Notes under the pieces: model-generated
Told to the model about the DNA's origin: nothing
What the model saw: only the letters and a program-made list of their open reading frames with translations
The model's database searches: none
NCBI GenBank assembly: GCA_039619475.1
Contig: CM077116.1
Location: forward strand, 248,195,440-248,259,439
Reading direction: 5' to 3'
DNA length: 64,000 nucleotides
DNA from: Icerya purchasi
Taxonomy: Eukaryota > Arthropoda > Insecta > Hemiptera > Monophlebidae
Made by a program: the position numbers and the translations under genes
In this document: piece after piece, positions 1 to 10,219 of the stretch
How the letters are laid out: each line of letters begins with the position of its first letter
Position numbering within the stretch: the first letter of the stretch is position 1

Positions 1-285
1 ACATCCAAACGGTTTAACTCAACAAATCCTATCAATACTTCTTGGACTTCACTGTTCTCGTCATAGAAATAACATATTCCAACAGATAATTGCTCTTTTC
101 TGGAAATTTCAGCTGTTACGTCGGCCAATATACTATATGCCTCTGTTTTTTTTTTACTTTCATCGCAATATCTGCCTTCACTGCAATTGCTGATCATTTC
201 ATTTTATATGTTAACAGATTGACTATTTAAATTTTTTTCTCCACGTTCAAAGTGTTTCCTCAAGACTACATCACCCGCTTCAACT
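1..285 (-). pseudogene. ZMYM1-like hAT transposase, part downstream of the RTE insertion
   Basis: On the minus strand this stretch reads as the start of the hAT catalytic region of ZMYM1-like (TTF-finger) transposases. A piece resembling GDVVLRKHFERG is followed by AYSILADVTAEISRKEQLS, matching the family's typical 'S(I/V)LADET.DIS..EQLS' block. The conserved D-E of ADET is mutated to ADVT, and a stop lies between the two pieces. It is the continuation of the fragment at 4037-5190: the two halves are separated only by the RTE element at 299-4023. The transposase continues off the left edge of the window. Family known; orthology to a particular element not determined. Confidence 0.7.
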
Positions 286-314
286 CATAACTTGTATACG
301 ATCACGATCACGAT

Positions 315-3300
315 ATGCCTTTGTCAATCCACTCCTGGATGAAGGGTTTCCCCAATATCTTCCATCCACTTCTGTTCCGTGCATTCCTCAACCAGTTCTT
401 TCCAGCTACCTTTACTATATCATCCTGTCAACGCATCATTGGTCTTCCTTGGTTTCTTTTTTTGCCTATTGCCTACCATCGCAAGATACGCTTCGACCAT
501 CTATTATCGTTTCTTCTAGCTACGTGACCAGCCCAACTCCATTTCATTTTGGCCATCTATTCCACTATGTCGTCTAGCCCTGTTTGTTCGCATATCAATG
601 TATTACGAATACGATCCATTTGCCTTGTACATATTTAGCATTTTCCTTTCATGCGCAGTTTGAGTTTATCTGATCCTTTTTATACCCGTTTTTGTGAATG
701 GTCACGTTTCTGAACTGTATGTCAGGACCGGAAGTACACATTGGTTATACAATTTTCTTTTCAAGTTAATCGGTATTTGTTTAATCCGAAATACACCGCT
801 TAATTTTCAAAACGCAACCCACGACAGTGATATTCTCCTCGTTATTTCCGCTTTCGTTATGTTCTTTTTATTTGTCGTGATTTTCTGACCTAAATAAATG
901 TAACTATCCACCTGTTCTATTTTTTCCGAATTTATTGTTATTCTTATTCGTCTTTCGGTGTTTTCTCATTATTTTTGTTTTGTCTAGGTTTATTTTTAAT
1001 CCTATTTTGTTAGAATGTAGATTCAGGTCTGTTATCATCGTCTGTAGTTCTTCTGCGCTTGTGCTCACTAATGCTATGTCATGCGCGAATCTGAGGTGAT
1101 TTAGATATTCGCCGTCTATTTCGATACCTGCTGTAACCCAATTTAAATTCTTGTATACGATTTCCAATACGTAGATAAATAATTTTGGAGAAATGGTGTC
1201 ACCTTGTCTAACTCTTCGTTTTACTGGGATTTTTTCCCTTTTGTTCCGTAGACTTATTCGCATTGTAGCGGAGCTGTTAATATTCCTAATAATGTTAATA
1301 TACACTTGTCATTAATCCCAGTGAGATTTAACGAATTTAGTACTGCCCAGACCTCTTTTGAATCGTAATCTATGAAGGCTATGTATAATTCCATATTGTA
1401 CTCACTTCTGTATCAATGTTGTAATTGTTAATAGGTGGCCATTTGTACTAAATCCTCACCTGAAGCCAGCCTGCTCTCTCGGTTGATTAAGGTCAATTTG
1501 TTCTGTTAGTCGATTCGTTATTACACGAGTAAATAATTTTTGTATATTTGCGACAATAAACTAATTACTCTATAATTATTCAAATTTTGCGCATCTCCTT
1601 TTTTATGTGTAAGCACTACTTCTGCTTCAGGCCATGGTGCGGCGGGAAAGTGTTTCTTTCTAAACATCGATTGAAAAGTTGACAAATAACATTAGCAGCA
1701 TATTTCCACCATGTTTAATCATCTCTGCCAGGATCCCGTCTGGTACCGGTGCTTTGTTATTTTTTAATGCTCGAAGCGCATTTCTTACTTCATCTTTATT
1801 TATCTTAGGGATATTTTCAATGTTTTCATTCTGACTTTATGTGTATTTATCATTATATTTGGCTGAATTCTTGCACTGTACAGATTTGTAAAATAGTTTT
1901 CCACTTCTTCCGTTATTTTACATTTGTTTATTATAACCTTTCCAGTAGCACTCTTTATTTTTGTTAATATTTCGTTACCGCGCGCCAATGCTTTTCTAAA
2001 TATTTTCAGACCTCTGTTGTTTTCGACATGGTTTTTTGTATTAGACGTGCGTTAAGTTTCCGAGCATCACTCCTCATTTTCTTTCTCAATTTTTTATTCA
2101 ACTCTGCCCACTGAATTAGATTTTTATTCTTATCAACTTTTAGCATTCACCGTTGTTGTAGTAACAATGTAGCCTGTGCACTTAATTTACTGCTGACTAT
2201 TTTGTCTTTCTGTGCTATTTTAATCGCACACTACTTCATTGTTTCCGCTATGAACTTAGCTTCATCCTCAATTGATATTGATATTGTTGAGCTGTTTAGT
2301 AGTGCAGTTTGTAAGTCTACCAGGAGTGCTGCATTGCATTTTGTGCTAGTTTTTCTGGATCTATTTTGACTGACGTCTGTTTCGCTCTATATTGGTCAAT
2401 ATGCTTCAGATTAATTTTTAGTTTGCCTCTTACTAATCTGTGATCGCTACCGGTATTAACAGTATTTGACACTGTAACATCTTGTATAATGTGCAAATTA
2501 TTTGAAATAACATAATCGATTTCATTTTTGTATATGAACTCAGTGCTTCTCCACGTCCACCTTCCGTTTTCCCTCTTTTTAAAGAATGTGTTCATGGCGT
2601 AGAGTTTGTTCATTTCGAGGGAGCTAGTTAGTATTTCTCCTCCTTCATGACACCTGTACCATGGATTCTGATTGCTGTCTCTTTTTCATCACAACGGATC
2701 CCGATTATAGCATTGAAGTTTCCAATTATAATTGTATATATACATTTGTCCTCGTTTAAGCTATCTTGTATTTTGTTATATAAGTTTTCTACTTCTTCAT
2801 CGTGGTGATTTTTTGTCGGTGCATATACTTGTATGATTTTGAGTTTCTGTTTCTCATTTATTTGTATCATAATGTATGCGATTCTGTCAGATATTCCGAC
2901 ATACTTTTCTATTTTGTCACACCACTTCTTGTTTATTAAAAAACCTACTCCATTTATACGATTATTGTCTTGACCGTGATATAGTACATGTTGGGATTTC
3001 AATTTTATTACGTTCTCACCAGGTCTTCTTACTTCGTTTAACCCAAGTATGTATGTCCCATTTAATCTTACCTATTTCCTCTTCTAATTCAATTAATTTG
3101 TCTTCTGTTGATAATGTTCGGACATTATATGTACCTATGTACACCTGGCAGTAGTTCTTTGTCTTGTAACTTTGAAATCCACTTAGTTTTTGCCCATATC
3201 GAGGTTTTTTGTCATGTTCAGGTAATTTATTCAGCCGGTTTTTGCTCCCTCTATTTATGTTTATACTAGGCGATGAGGGAGCTAGTGTCGTATCCGGTTG

Positions 3301-3348
3301 CCCATTATGTCCTTGACTGCTATGGCCTTTCCTTCTTTTTGCTGCCAT
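315..3348 (-). pseudogene. EN-RT polyprotein of RTE copy A, inactivated
   Basis: The endonuclease part (3348-2317) shows TYNVRTL near its start, then GNFNAIIG where the family has GDFNA, and GSDHRLV near its end. The RT part (1305-904) has VRQGDTISPKLF, the palm motif FAHDIAL instead of FADDIAL, and an I-DKTK motif. The region 527-315, read in reverse, gives the usual C-terminal 'W.ELVEECTEQKWMEDIG' tail. Changed catalytic residues in both EN (GDFN to GNFN) and RT (ADD to AHD), plus frameshifts near 1310-2310 and 2620, make it non-functional. Confidence 0.8.
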
Positions 3349-3826
3349 GTTGAGGAAATTAAAAGCTTAATCGCCCGTGCTGTCCAAGCAAATTGGGAGA
3401 TACATTTTATCCCTACTACCAGGTTAGTTATTATATAGCTGTACGTGTTCATCTTTTATAAATATTATTGTAATTATTGTAATTATCTATTTCATTTTTG
3501 TTGGTTTCTTTATCGCGTTTAAAACTATTTAATTTTAATTTGTATAAGTGCTTTATTGTAGGAGCAGAGGTAGTGAGACTGTGTTATTCTGCTTCTGTTT
3601 TTCTGCCAGGGTTTACTCCCTTAGCCGAAAGGACCCGGTTTGTAGGCGCCGGATATTCGCCTTACTCTCTCCAGATTGATATGGACCAATCCGACTGGGA
3701 CACGTTGTCGTGAGAGAGGTGCTGACAGCTTGCTAGTTATAAATGCAGTTGTATCTTAACGGTATTTATGGTAGGAACACCTTCGGCAGATGAACGTCTC
3801 CCATTTTACTGTCAGCGATTTGTTGT

Positions 3827-4023
3827 ATGAGTTCTGATTTAGCCTTTCTCATCAAGCCTACGCCCGCCGAAAAGGAAGTTACCAACCCGCACGACGTGAA
3901 CGTACAGAACTCACTTGGTCGTGGTTTCGTTTCCCTGCCGGTGGGACTAGCACCATACGGCAGTCGAATGACTACTTACTAAAGAAGGTGACTCTAGTTA
4001 CAACGACCTGTGCCCCGCGAGTC
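3827..4023 (-). ncRNA. HDV/CPEB3-like self-cleaving ribozyme at the 5' end of RTE copy A
   Basis: On the minus strand the first seven bases of the element, GACTCGC (4023-4017), pair with GCGGGTT (3890-3884), giving a 7-bp P1 with wobbles. P2 is GTGAGTTCTG (3914-3905) with CAGAACTCAT (3836-3827). P3 is ACG/CGT around a loop TTCACGT (3900-3894), the same loop as in the mammalian CPEB3 ribozyme. GG (3883-3882) follows P1 as expected for P1.1. P4 pairs CCTTTT with GAAAGG. The joint after P4 reads CTAA, fitting the catalytic CNRA rule. A large extra domain lies between P1 and P2. The 5' base of P1 abuts the target duplication. Such ribozymes are known at 5' ends of RTE elements; activity here is inferred. 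Confidence 0.85.
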
Positions 4024-4036
4024 CATAGCTTATGTA

Positions 4037-4736
4037 AGTCCTCAAGAATTCCTTCGGAAGAGATTTTGCCTCGTAGCGCTAGGTCATGGAACCACAAAAT
4101 ATAATTCAAGATATAATCGACTTAATAACTTTTCTGTTTTCTTCAATAGCGCTCTGCGAGTATTTATTGAATTGCACATTCGCTGGCAAACTTTCAAGAA
4201 ATAATTCAGCAGCTTCCAGTGCCACCTTGTGGAATTGTGTTTCCACATGTTTTTTGCATTGCTCGTTAAATCTGAAAAATTGATTTTTTATGAATAATCC
4301 CAATACCCCTCTAACAGAACTTGGATTTAAGGGAAATAAGGTACCATATTTGCAAAAGGCACCTTTTTGGAGTCTGAAGTACACCAATCATGGTTAATAA
4401 CCATGAATAATTAAATTTCCTCTTCAGATGCTTTGCGTCCTAGGCAGTCATATGTCTTGGGAGACGTCCAACATTTTTCAAATAATTGTTTCTTCTTTTC
4501 GGTTGATAACATCGACACTCGATTAATGAAGTGGCCAATGTCTTTTCCGTTACAGTCATGCATTGTTGAATCATGATTCTCGTTAAAATATTTGGACAAC
4601 GTCGGTCTTGCCACATTACTTACACAATCATTTTGATTCTGCGTTTCCGAGGCAAAGGTGGTAGCTTGGGGCGCATTCTCAAATTTTCTCCTTTCTGCTC
4701 CTTCCTTCTTGTCACTATCTCTGCTTGATTCGTTAT
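4037..4736 (-). pseudogene. ZMYM1-like hAT transposase, N-terminal part with TTF-type finger
   Basis: Minus-strand frames give an N-terminal basic/acidic region, ARPTLSKYFNE, GKDIGHFINRVS, FEKCWTSPKTYDC and then KGAFCKYGTLF. Next come FNEQCKKHVETQFHKVAL and AAELFLESLP, the TTF-finger layout of ZMYM1-like hAT proteins. The last codons before the RTE insertion read about DLALRGKISSEGILEDLHKLW. A stop after KASEEEI and a frameshift near 4110 break the frame. The coding sense continues across the MITE at 4737-5140 (NDNESSRDSDKKEG spans its target duplication) and resumes at 1-285. Confidence 0.75.
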
Positions 4737-5140
4737 TAGAGCCAGATTTAAGGGGGACCAGAAGGCCAGTGCCCCCGGGGCCGTCACCAAAAGGGGCTCT
4801 TCACTAAAAAGGGTCTACTTGTTAATCACTCAAAAATTGAAAAATACAAGTATGAAAAGTACGCGCACTCAAACGGTGAAACGATACATCATTCTGATTT
4901 CCATGGTAATGTTGAGTTCCGAATGCGACATACTTCGTGATGATCTAATTGAAACTTTCGCTATTAAAAAATCTCGACGCATGTCTCTCGTTTAGAATTA
5001 ATTATTAAGGATCGATTTTATTAATTTACCGAATAAATAAAATAAAAAATGTGTACTTCAATTATTGGGGGGGGGGGGGATTAAGGAGGCCTTCAGCAAT
5101 TATTTAGCCCCGGGGTATTTTTTTCCTTAATCCGGCCCTG
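4737..5140. mobile_element. 404-bp hAT-type MITE
   Basis: Perfect 8-bp direct repeats TTCGTTAT lie at 4729-4736 and 5141-5148. The inner ends are inverted repeats: left TAGAGCCAGATTTAAGG; right end, reverse-complemented, CAGGGCCGGATTAAGG. Internal C/G-rich stretches (CCCCGGGG near each end, G run at 5068-5080) resemble other arthropod hAT termini. No coding capacity. It sits inside the hAT transposase reading frame. Confidence 0.85.
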
Positions 5141-5148
5141 TTCGTTAT

Positions 5149-5200
5149 CATTCGTTCTCTTTGAGTTCACTAAAAACCAAATGTACACATGTTTATAAAT
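5149..5200 (-). pseudogene. Upstream edge of the ZMYM1-like hAT reading frame
   Basis: The minus-strand codons VNSKRTND directly precede the NESSRDSD stretch found on the other side of the MITE, so coding sense continues here. Immediately upstream lies TTTTTAG, which could be a splice acceptor or simply the fragment's limit. Confidence 0.45.
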
Positions 5201-6055
5201 AACATTTACAAACTAAAGAGAAGATGATTGAGAAAATTGAGAGAATAGGATGAAATCTAATATTGAGATTGAATTAAGAATCATAATAAATTGATTATAT
5301 CACAGAATAAGGATAAAAATAGTCTAAACTTGGGTACTTTTTTAGAAATTATTTTGGATAGAAATTTCATCCATTCTTGGGGCAATTTGATCTCTAAAAG
5401 TACCCCATTTAAAAAATTCTCAATAATCGAAATACGATTATTTCAAATTGTAAAATTTAGTTTTTCTTTAAACTGTTGCAAAACTCAATTCTTCACTTTT
5501 CGTTGCAATTAATATGTGAGGAAATTAATAATCAATGCAGAAGGCCTTAATTAGTGAATTTGGAAGCAAGCAAAATATATATTTCAGCATTTGTATAACA
5601 GTTAAAATAAAGTTAACCAACAAATAAAACAAGAAAACAACTTCCCGTATTATGCTTTACTTATTCATGGCTGTAAGGAAAATACGCAGTTTGCAATTAA
5701 ATAACGAGACTTCATTTTGCACGTAGCTCCTTCTTCATTCTTAATATGTGAGAGCACTATTAGTTTTTATGGAGGGCACCTACCCACCCCTATAATTATA
5801 TCGATAAGTATCAGTAAACACACATACTCAGGAGTCATTACGTTAAAAAAAGTACATTTCTTTAGAAAATTTTTTAGTAACATAACAAATGCAAATATCA
5901 CTTAAAACATTATCAATTTTATTTACTATGCTTAACCTCCCTGAGAGCCTTTTATGATCTCTCCTAATCCTCGTGTAGAATTGTCTCCCGAAATTTTTTT
6001 TCATCACTTTTCAATAATCGTTTTTTCTGAAATTATCATTCGTACCGTTGATCGT
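5201..6055. other. AT-rich spacer, nothing recognised
   Basis: No open frame with recognisable protein similarity, no terminal repeats and no RNA signature were seen. Short open stretches are low-complexity. Confidence 0.5.
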
Positions 6056-6425
6056 ATCGTCGCGGTGCCTAGTTGCTAAAGCGCTTGGCTTCCGTTTCGG
6101 AAGTCTCGAGTTCAATCCCGGGCGATGACAGAAAATATTACGAAAAATTTTAATTTAAATACTCGCTAATATTCATGTGGAAACCAATGGCAAACATGCA
6201 TACCATCATATGTGCGATAGTTAGTACACAATAAACGTACGCGGTATTGCAATTGTAGCGCGATAAATCAAACATTTACAGTCAGTTCCGAATGTAGTCT
6301 TGCGTGTGCATTAACGTTGCGTATAGCAATCGCCTAGTACACTACCTATATCGATACAGCTAAAATGTACGAATAGGTAGTCGCCGACTCTTAGAAGCTG
6401 AGTATGGCACTATATAACGATGATG
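6056..6425 (+). mobile_element. tRNA-derived SINE, near full length
   Basis: The head (6056-6130) is tRNA-like, with an A box GCCTAGTTGCTAAAGCG and a B box GAGTTCAATCC, and the ends TCGTCGC and GGCGATGAC can pair. The body (6131 to about 6425) matches, in reverse complement, the body of the SINE at 50085-50463: shared blocks include ACCATCATATG, GTTAGTACACA, AGCGCGATAA, CAGTTCCGA and GTGTAGTCT-like runs. The 3' limit is approximate; no clear target duplication found. Confidence 0.8.
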
Positions 6426-6522
6426 GTTTAATGTGATTTGAAAAAAAAATAGTAATAATTTTTAATGCAGCCGAACAAGAAATTTATAATTAATGTTATT
6501 TTACATTAGAAATGTAGATTCG

Positions 6523-6995
6523 AATAAATAAAATTAAAACCCCCGTAACATCATTTACAAGCTCATCACGGACAGAAATTTAACATTACCGCTTGTAATT
6601 TTTTACAGTGTGGACTAACTCCATTGATATCCGTTGTTTATTAAAAATGGCGCCGACCAGTGGCGGTCCCACGTGATTACCAATGAGTACTATTAAGTGC
6701 ACTCATTAGTCAATAAAATAAACGTTTAAAAAAATGGGGGGTCTGTTATTTGCTTAATATAACCAGACAAAAATTAGCCAAATATTATCATTAGAATATA
6801 GGGAAAAATGAACAACCAAAATTTTAAAATAAAGTGGTCGAATGAATTATTAACGTTAGTTTATACAAATGGAACTTTCAATAAATTTAATTAAAGCCTC
6901 CAAAGCGTGATTTACAAACTCATCACTGCCGGAATTTGAACATAATATCTTTAACCAATACCCAACTCTGCATTATTACTCAATGATATTTACGC
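6523..6995. repeat. Two diverged direct repeat units about 115 bp long, 360 bp apart
   Basis: Unit 1 (6523-6640) and unit 2 (6880-6995) share the order AATAAA-AATTAAA, CATTTACAA/GATTTACAA, CTCATCAC, GAATTT-AACAT, and end near CAATGATAT/CATTGATAT. Similarity is clear but diverged. Origin unknown. Confidence 0.5.
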
Positions 6996-7014
6996 AAAAA
7001 ATTGTGAGAGAAAA

Positions 7015-7300
7015 TAAAAACAAAATATATCGACTTCAAGATTTACCTCAAAAATCGAATAAAAATGCCCTTAAAAGTAAAAAATAATTATTTAATATAA
7101 AAAAACGTACATTGCCAAAGAATATTATGGTTATTCTTAAAAAACATTTCCAAATTGTAACAATAATTAAAAACCGCGTTAAATATTTCTGTTTCGAATA
7201 CTTTGCATATAGAAAATGGTGCGATTGTATTCGTTATACTCATTTATTGTGATTCCCAATTGTTGTTGGAATTTAAATTCGATGCCAACTCTGTCTTGAC
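7015..7300. repeat. Decayed copy of the foldback repeat seen at 33195-33605
   Basis: ATATCGACTTC, then AAAAATGCCCTTAAAAG and TAAAAAATAATTATTTAAT, followed by ATTATGGTTATTCTTA, occur in the same order as in each arm of the 33-kb foldback. The far end has AATTCGATGCCAACTCTGTC, like AATTCGATGCCGACTC there. Confidence 0.6.
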
Positions 7301-7435
7301 GTGACTTTCGATTTGAGGAGTTCCACGGTATCGGTTTTACTTTTAATTCCCGAAGCTTATTACTTTTTATTTTATATCAATGGTGCTTCCATAGAGAGAG
7401 TATTAGCTGTTTATAATGCTGCTTGAAGTATTCAG

Positions 7436-7553
7436 CAGTAGGACGAGTAAGAGTAGGAATTGTGTTGTTGAGTGTGGCAGTTTTGGCGGTCACATCCACC
7501 GTATCATGTTCAGGGATTCCTGCATGACCTAGGATACAAATGAATTTTGTTTA
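7436..7553 (-). pseudogene. RNase H fragment of a Jockey/I-type LINE
   Basis: The minus strand reads LGHAGIPEHDTVDVTAKTA followed by TLNNTIPTLTRP. This matches the 'VPGH.GI.GNE.AD..AK.A' end of LINE RNase H domains. About 40 codons; no RT is visible on either side. Confidence 0.65.
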
Positions 7554-7554
7554 A

Positions 7555-8768
7555 ATAGATTTTAGATACATTGTGTTTAAGATCACGTTAATGCGGGCAA
7601 AAATTCAAATTCACAAGCAATAAAAAACCGGTATGTTTTGTAGTCGCTTATTTCAAATAAGGAAGCGAATAGCTTTCGGAACATTTTTAAAGACGGAAAT
7701 AATGAGGAACTAAGTAATGTTAACGGTAGGGAAACTAAAATTTTAACATGAAAAATAGCTAAAAATTTAGTAGTAAAAATGGAACAAAAGGAAAAGAGCT
7801 CAAAGAAGTTTGGAGGAAGGAGCAAAGAAGACGGCACTAATTCCCCACGAATCTCTGGAGTCATTCGATAAAAGTAATATGGCGAGAAGAAAACAAAGAA
7901 TGCAAAGTATGATTAAATTCGTTTTAAATAGAAGCACTGGAAGGGGGGAGCATAAAAGAAAAAAAATATTGAGAGAATTTAGAAAATTGTAATTAGGGAT
8001 TAAATAAAAAAGTTTACTAAAGAAAAACGTACGCAGTAAGAATTATTCGAGACGAACTGGAATTTTATGAAAAACAAAGGGCTAATTATGATAAAGAAAT
8101 ACGTGGTTGTGAATCAAACTGGAAAAAGATGTGACGAGAAAAGAGTTATGATAGTCTTTGAAAGGACTACAGGGATACGAAACGATCTTAAAGGAGAAAA
8201 ACAGTCGAACGATTTAGTTTAAAGAGAGCAGATTTATAAGTGCTGACACACCAAAACGAGCAGTAGTCAAATTTACGATGAATAATTAATTAATGTAAGA
8301 CGGTAAGAATAAACGAGTCATCCCCAACTGGTACGCAAAAAGGGCATTAAGAAGGTTTAACTTTTTGGGAGTACAATTAGGCAAATAATTAATGTTTATG
8401 GAAAGAGAGGTAATTGATAACAAAGGGATCCCAAAGTAACGGAAATAGATTACAAGAAAAGGGCGCATTTGTTTAGGGACATCGTTTAATAATCGAAGTG
8501 TTATAGTAAAAATAACGCATGAAAATTCGAAAGAATATGTAGATAGAAAAACATTAAAAAGAGTAATTTCAAGGGTTCTTGGAGGGTTATTTAGATTTGA
8601 GTTTGGAGAGGAATATAACGAAATTCCATCAGCGAGTAATAAAGAAGAGGGTTTCAGAGAAACGAAAGCAATATTTAATAAATACATATTAAAAAGAATG
8701 AAACCAAGGTAGGAACTCTTGCACTAGAATATAAGGGAGTAAAGAGATGAACTACTTTTTTTGGAAGG
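7555..8768. other. Unrecognised stretch containing an 87-codon open frame (8449-8712, +)
   Basis: The + frame 8449-8712 is open for 87 codons after an upstream TAG. It is charged (VKITHENSKEYVDRKTLKR, then FRFEFGEEYNEIP) and ends KRMKPR-stop. It has no early ATG. A second short frame at 7810-7992 is basic. I do not recognise either. They may be remains of the N-terminal part of the MULE just downstream, or of another element. Confidence 0.35.
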
Positions 8769-8769
8769 G

Positions 8770-9500
8770 GAGGTATTTTTCAACCAGAAACAATGATGAC
8801 AGACATGAAAAATCACTTCTAGAAGGGAATTATGGGCACTCTACAATTCCGTCTATTTTACATTTGGTGAGTTAGAAAATCATGGCAAAAAAATGTTTAA
8901 AAAATCAATAATTCAGATAAACGTAAACTAATCAGAAAATCATTATATAGTCTTTTTTTGAGGCTGATAATGAAGCAATAAATTACTCTCATAATGAAGA
9001 TATTAATAAGTTTTTAATTCATTTTTAAAAGAAATAGGTTAACTATGTTGATTACTGGGCTTATTATTACAAGCAAAATACAGGAGTTAATACAAACATG
9101 CATTTAAAGGCCTTCCATAGAAACCTTAAGTATATACACCAACAGGATAAGGAAGTGAAAGAATTATATTTTGAATTAATTTTAATTGGAACATTAAAAC
9201 AATTCAGAAATAAAATGTGTTGAAGTACAATAGCACCAAAATTAAGACTTAAGGAAAATGTATCTATGAAAAATTTGCATGTGAACATTGTAGTTCAAGC
9301 AGAACAATGGTTAGTGGGATCATTTTAACAGTCAGATAATCTCATAAAAAAATATATGATGTACAACAATTGTGTCAAATGTATCTCGTAAAAGAAGACA
9401 TAGGTAATAGAGTTTAAATAAATGCAATTTATTATGTAAAAAATCACGGTATGTGTGCCTACATAATTATTGTAGATAAATTAAAAATCTAATAAAAATA
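8770..9500 (+). pseudogene. MULE-type transposase fragment with SWIM-like end
   Basis: Broken + frames reproduce the arthropod Mutator-like transposase order. PETMMTD leads into GIMGTLQFRLFYIW-VRKSW, then QKNV-KINNSDKRKL. Next come DYWAYYYKQNTGVNTNMH and LKAFHRNLKYIHQQ. A SWIM-upstream piece follows (AEQWLVGSF, then MYNNCVKCISRK). Frame changes and stops occur throughout, so it is inactive. The N-terminal half is not identifiable. Identification rests on the 'WAYCYR...GINTNMH.E..HK..KYIY' signature of this family. Confidence 0.6.
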
Positions 9501-10215
9501 ACACGTGCAAACATGTACTCTTTGTATTCGTATTTAAAAACAAATAATAAAATGGAAACTAAAAACAATAACTCCTTACAAATTGATGTAACTGATAATG
9601 TCAATATCATTATAAAATTCGAACGCTCATTCTGTTGAGAATAATTTTAAAAATGATGTACCGGAAAAAATTGTTAAACTAATTTCAAAATACATTAAAT
9701 ATTCTATCATCTATAGAAAAGATGAAAGCTATAAAATCATTTTTAAAATCAGTGATACTAACAATTTTAAGTGAAAGGACGGCTACATCATTATCAGACA
9801 CTTTTTTTTTTATTTAGTGTAAATAATACAATTCTAACATTTTATTTTACTTTCTTCTTCAATATAATTTGTGGTTTGTAGCAGTTCAAAACAAAAGAAC
9901 AAGATATTAGAAGTAAAACATGCACATTAAATTGATATCGCAACTGAATAAATACACAAGCTGAACTGATTTTCCATAATTTTAGGTGTATTATGTATAT
10001 ATAATATATATACACGGACGTATATATAGCTTTTGAATGGGAGGGTTCAAATCTGAAATTTTCATAAGTTTTTTTAAGCAAAATATAACAGTAGGTCGGT
10101 TCTATTTTATTATATTATACTATTATTTATTATATTAAATAATACAATCTTATTTCATTCTTTGCTTATATTTTTATATAATAATATAAGAAAAATGTAA
10201 TTTAAAATTTAAAAT
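9501..10215. other. AT-rich spacer, nothing recognised
   Basis: Only low-complexity sequence and short AT runs (TATATATAATATATATAC near 9993) are visible. Confidence 0.5.
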
Positions 10216-10219
10216 TGAA

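Larger units (their letters stand above)
299..4023 (-). mobile_element. RTE-clade non-LTR retrotransposon, copy A (full span, decayed)
   Basis: A minus-strand LINE reads, from 4023 downward: HDV-like ribozyme and 5' UTR, APE endonuclease (about 3100-2317), linker, reverse transcriptase (RT) (about 2000-900), C-terminal region, and a short (GATCAC)n-type tail at 299-312. It is bounded by an imperfect 13-bp target duplication, 286-298 and 4024-4036; 10 of 13 bases match and all three differences are transitions. The coding region is broken by several frameshifts. It shares its 5' UTR, down to about 3600, with copy B at 39174-42641. It was inserted in a ZMYM1-like hAT transposase, whose reading resumes on either side. 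The RTE assignment rests on the RT/EN motifs, microsatellite tail and 5' ribozyme. Confidence 0.85.

Noticed and set aside
8286..8687. 133-codon minus-strand open frame
   Set aside because: Shadow of A-rich + strand sequence; Leu/Ser-rich without recognisable motifs.
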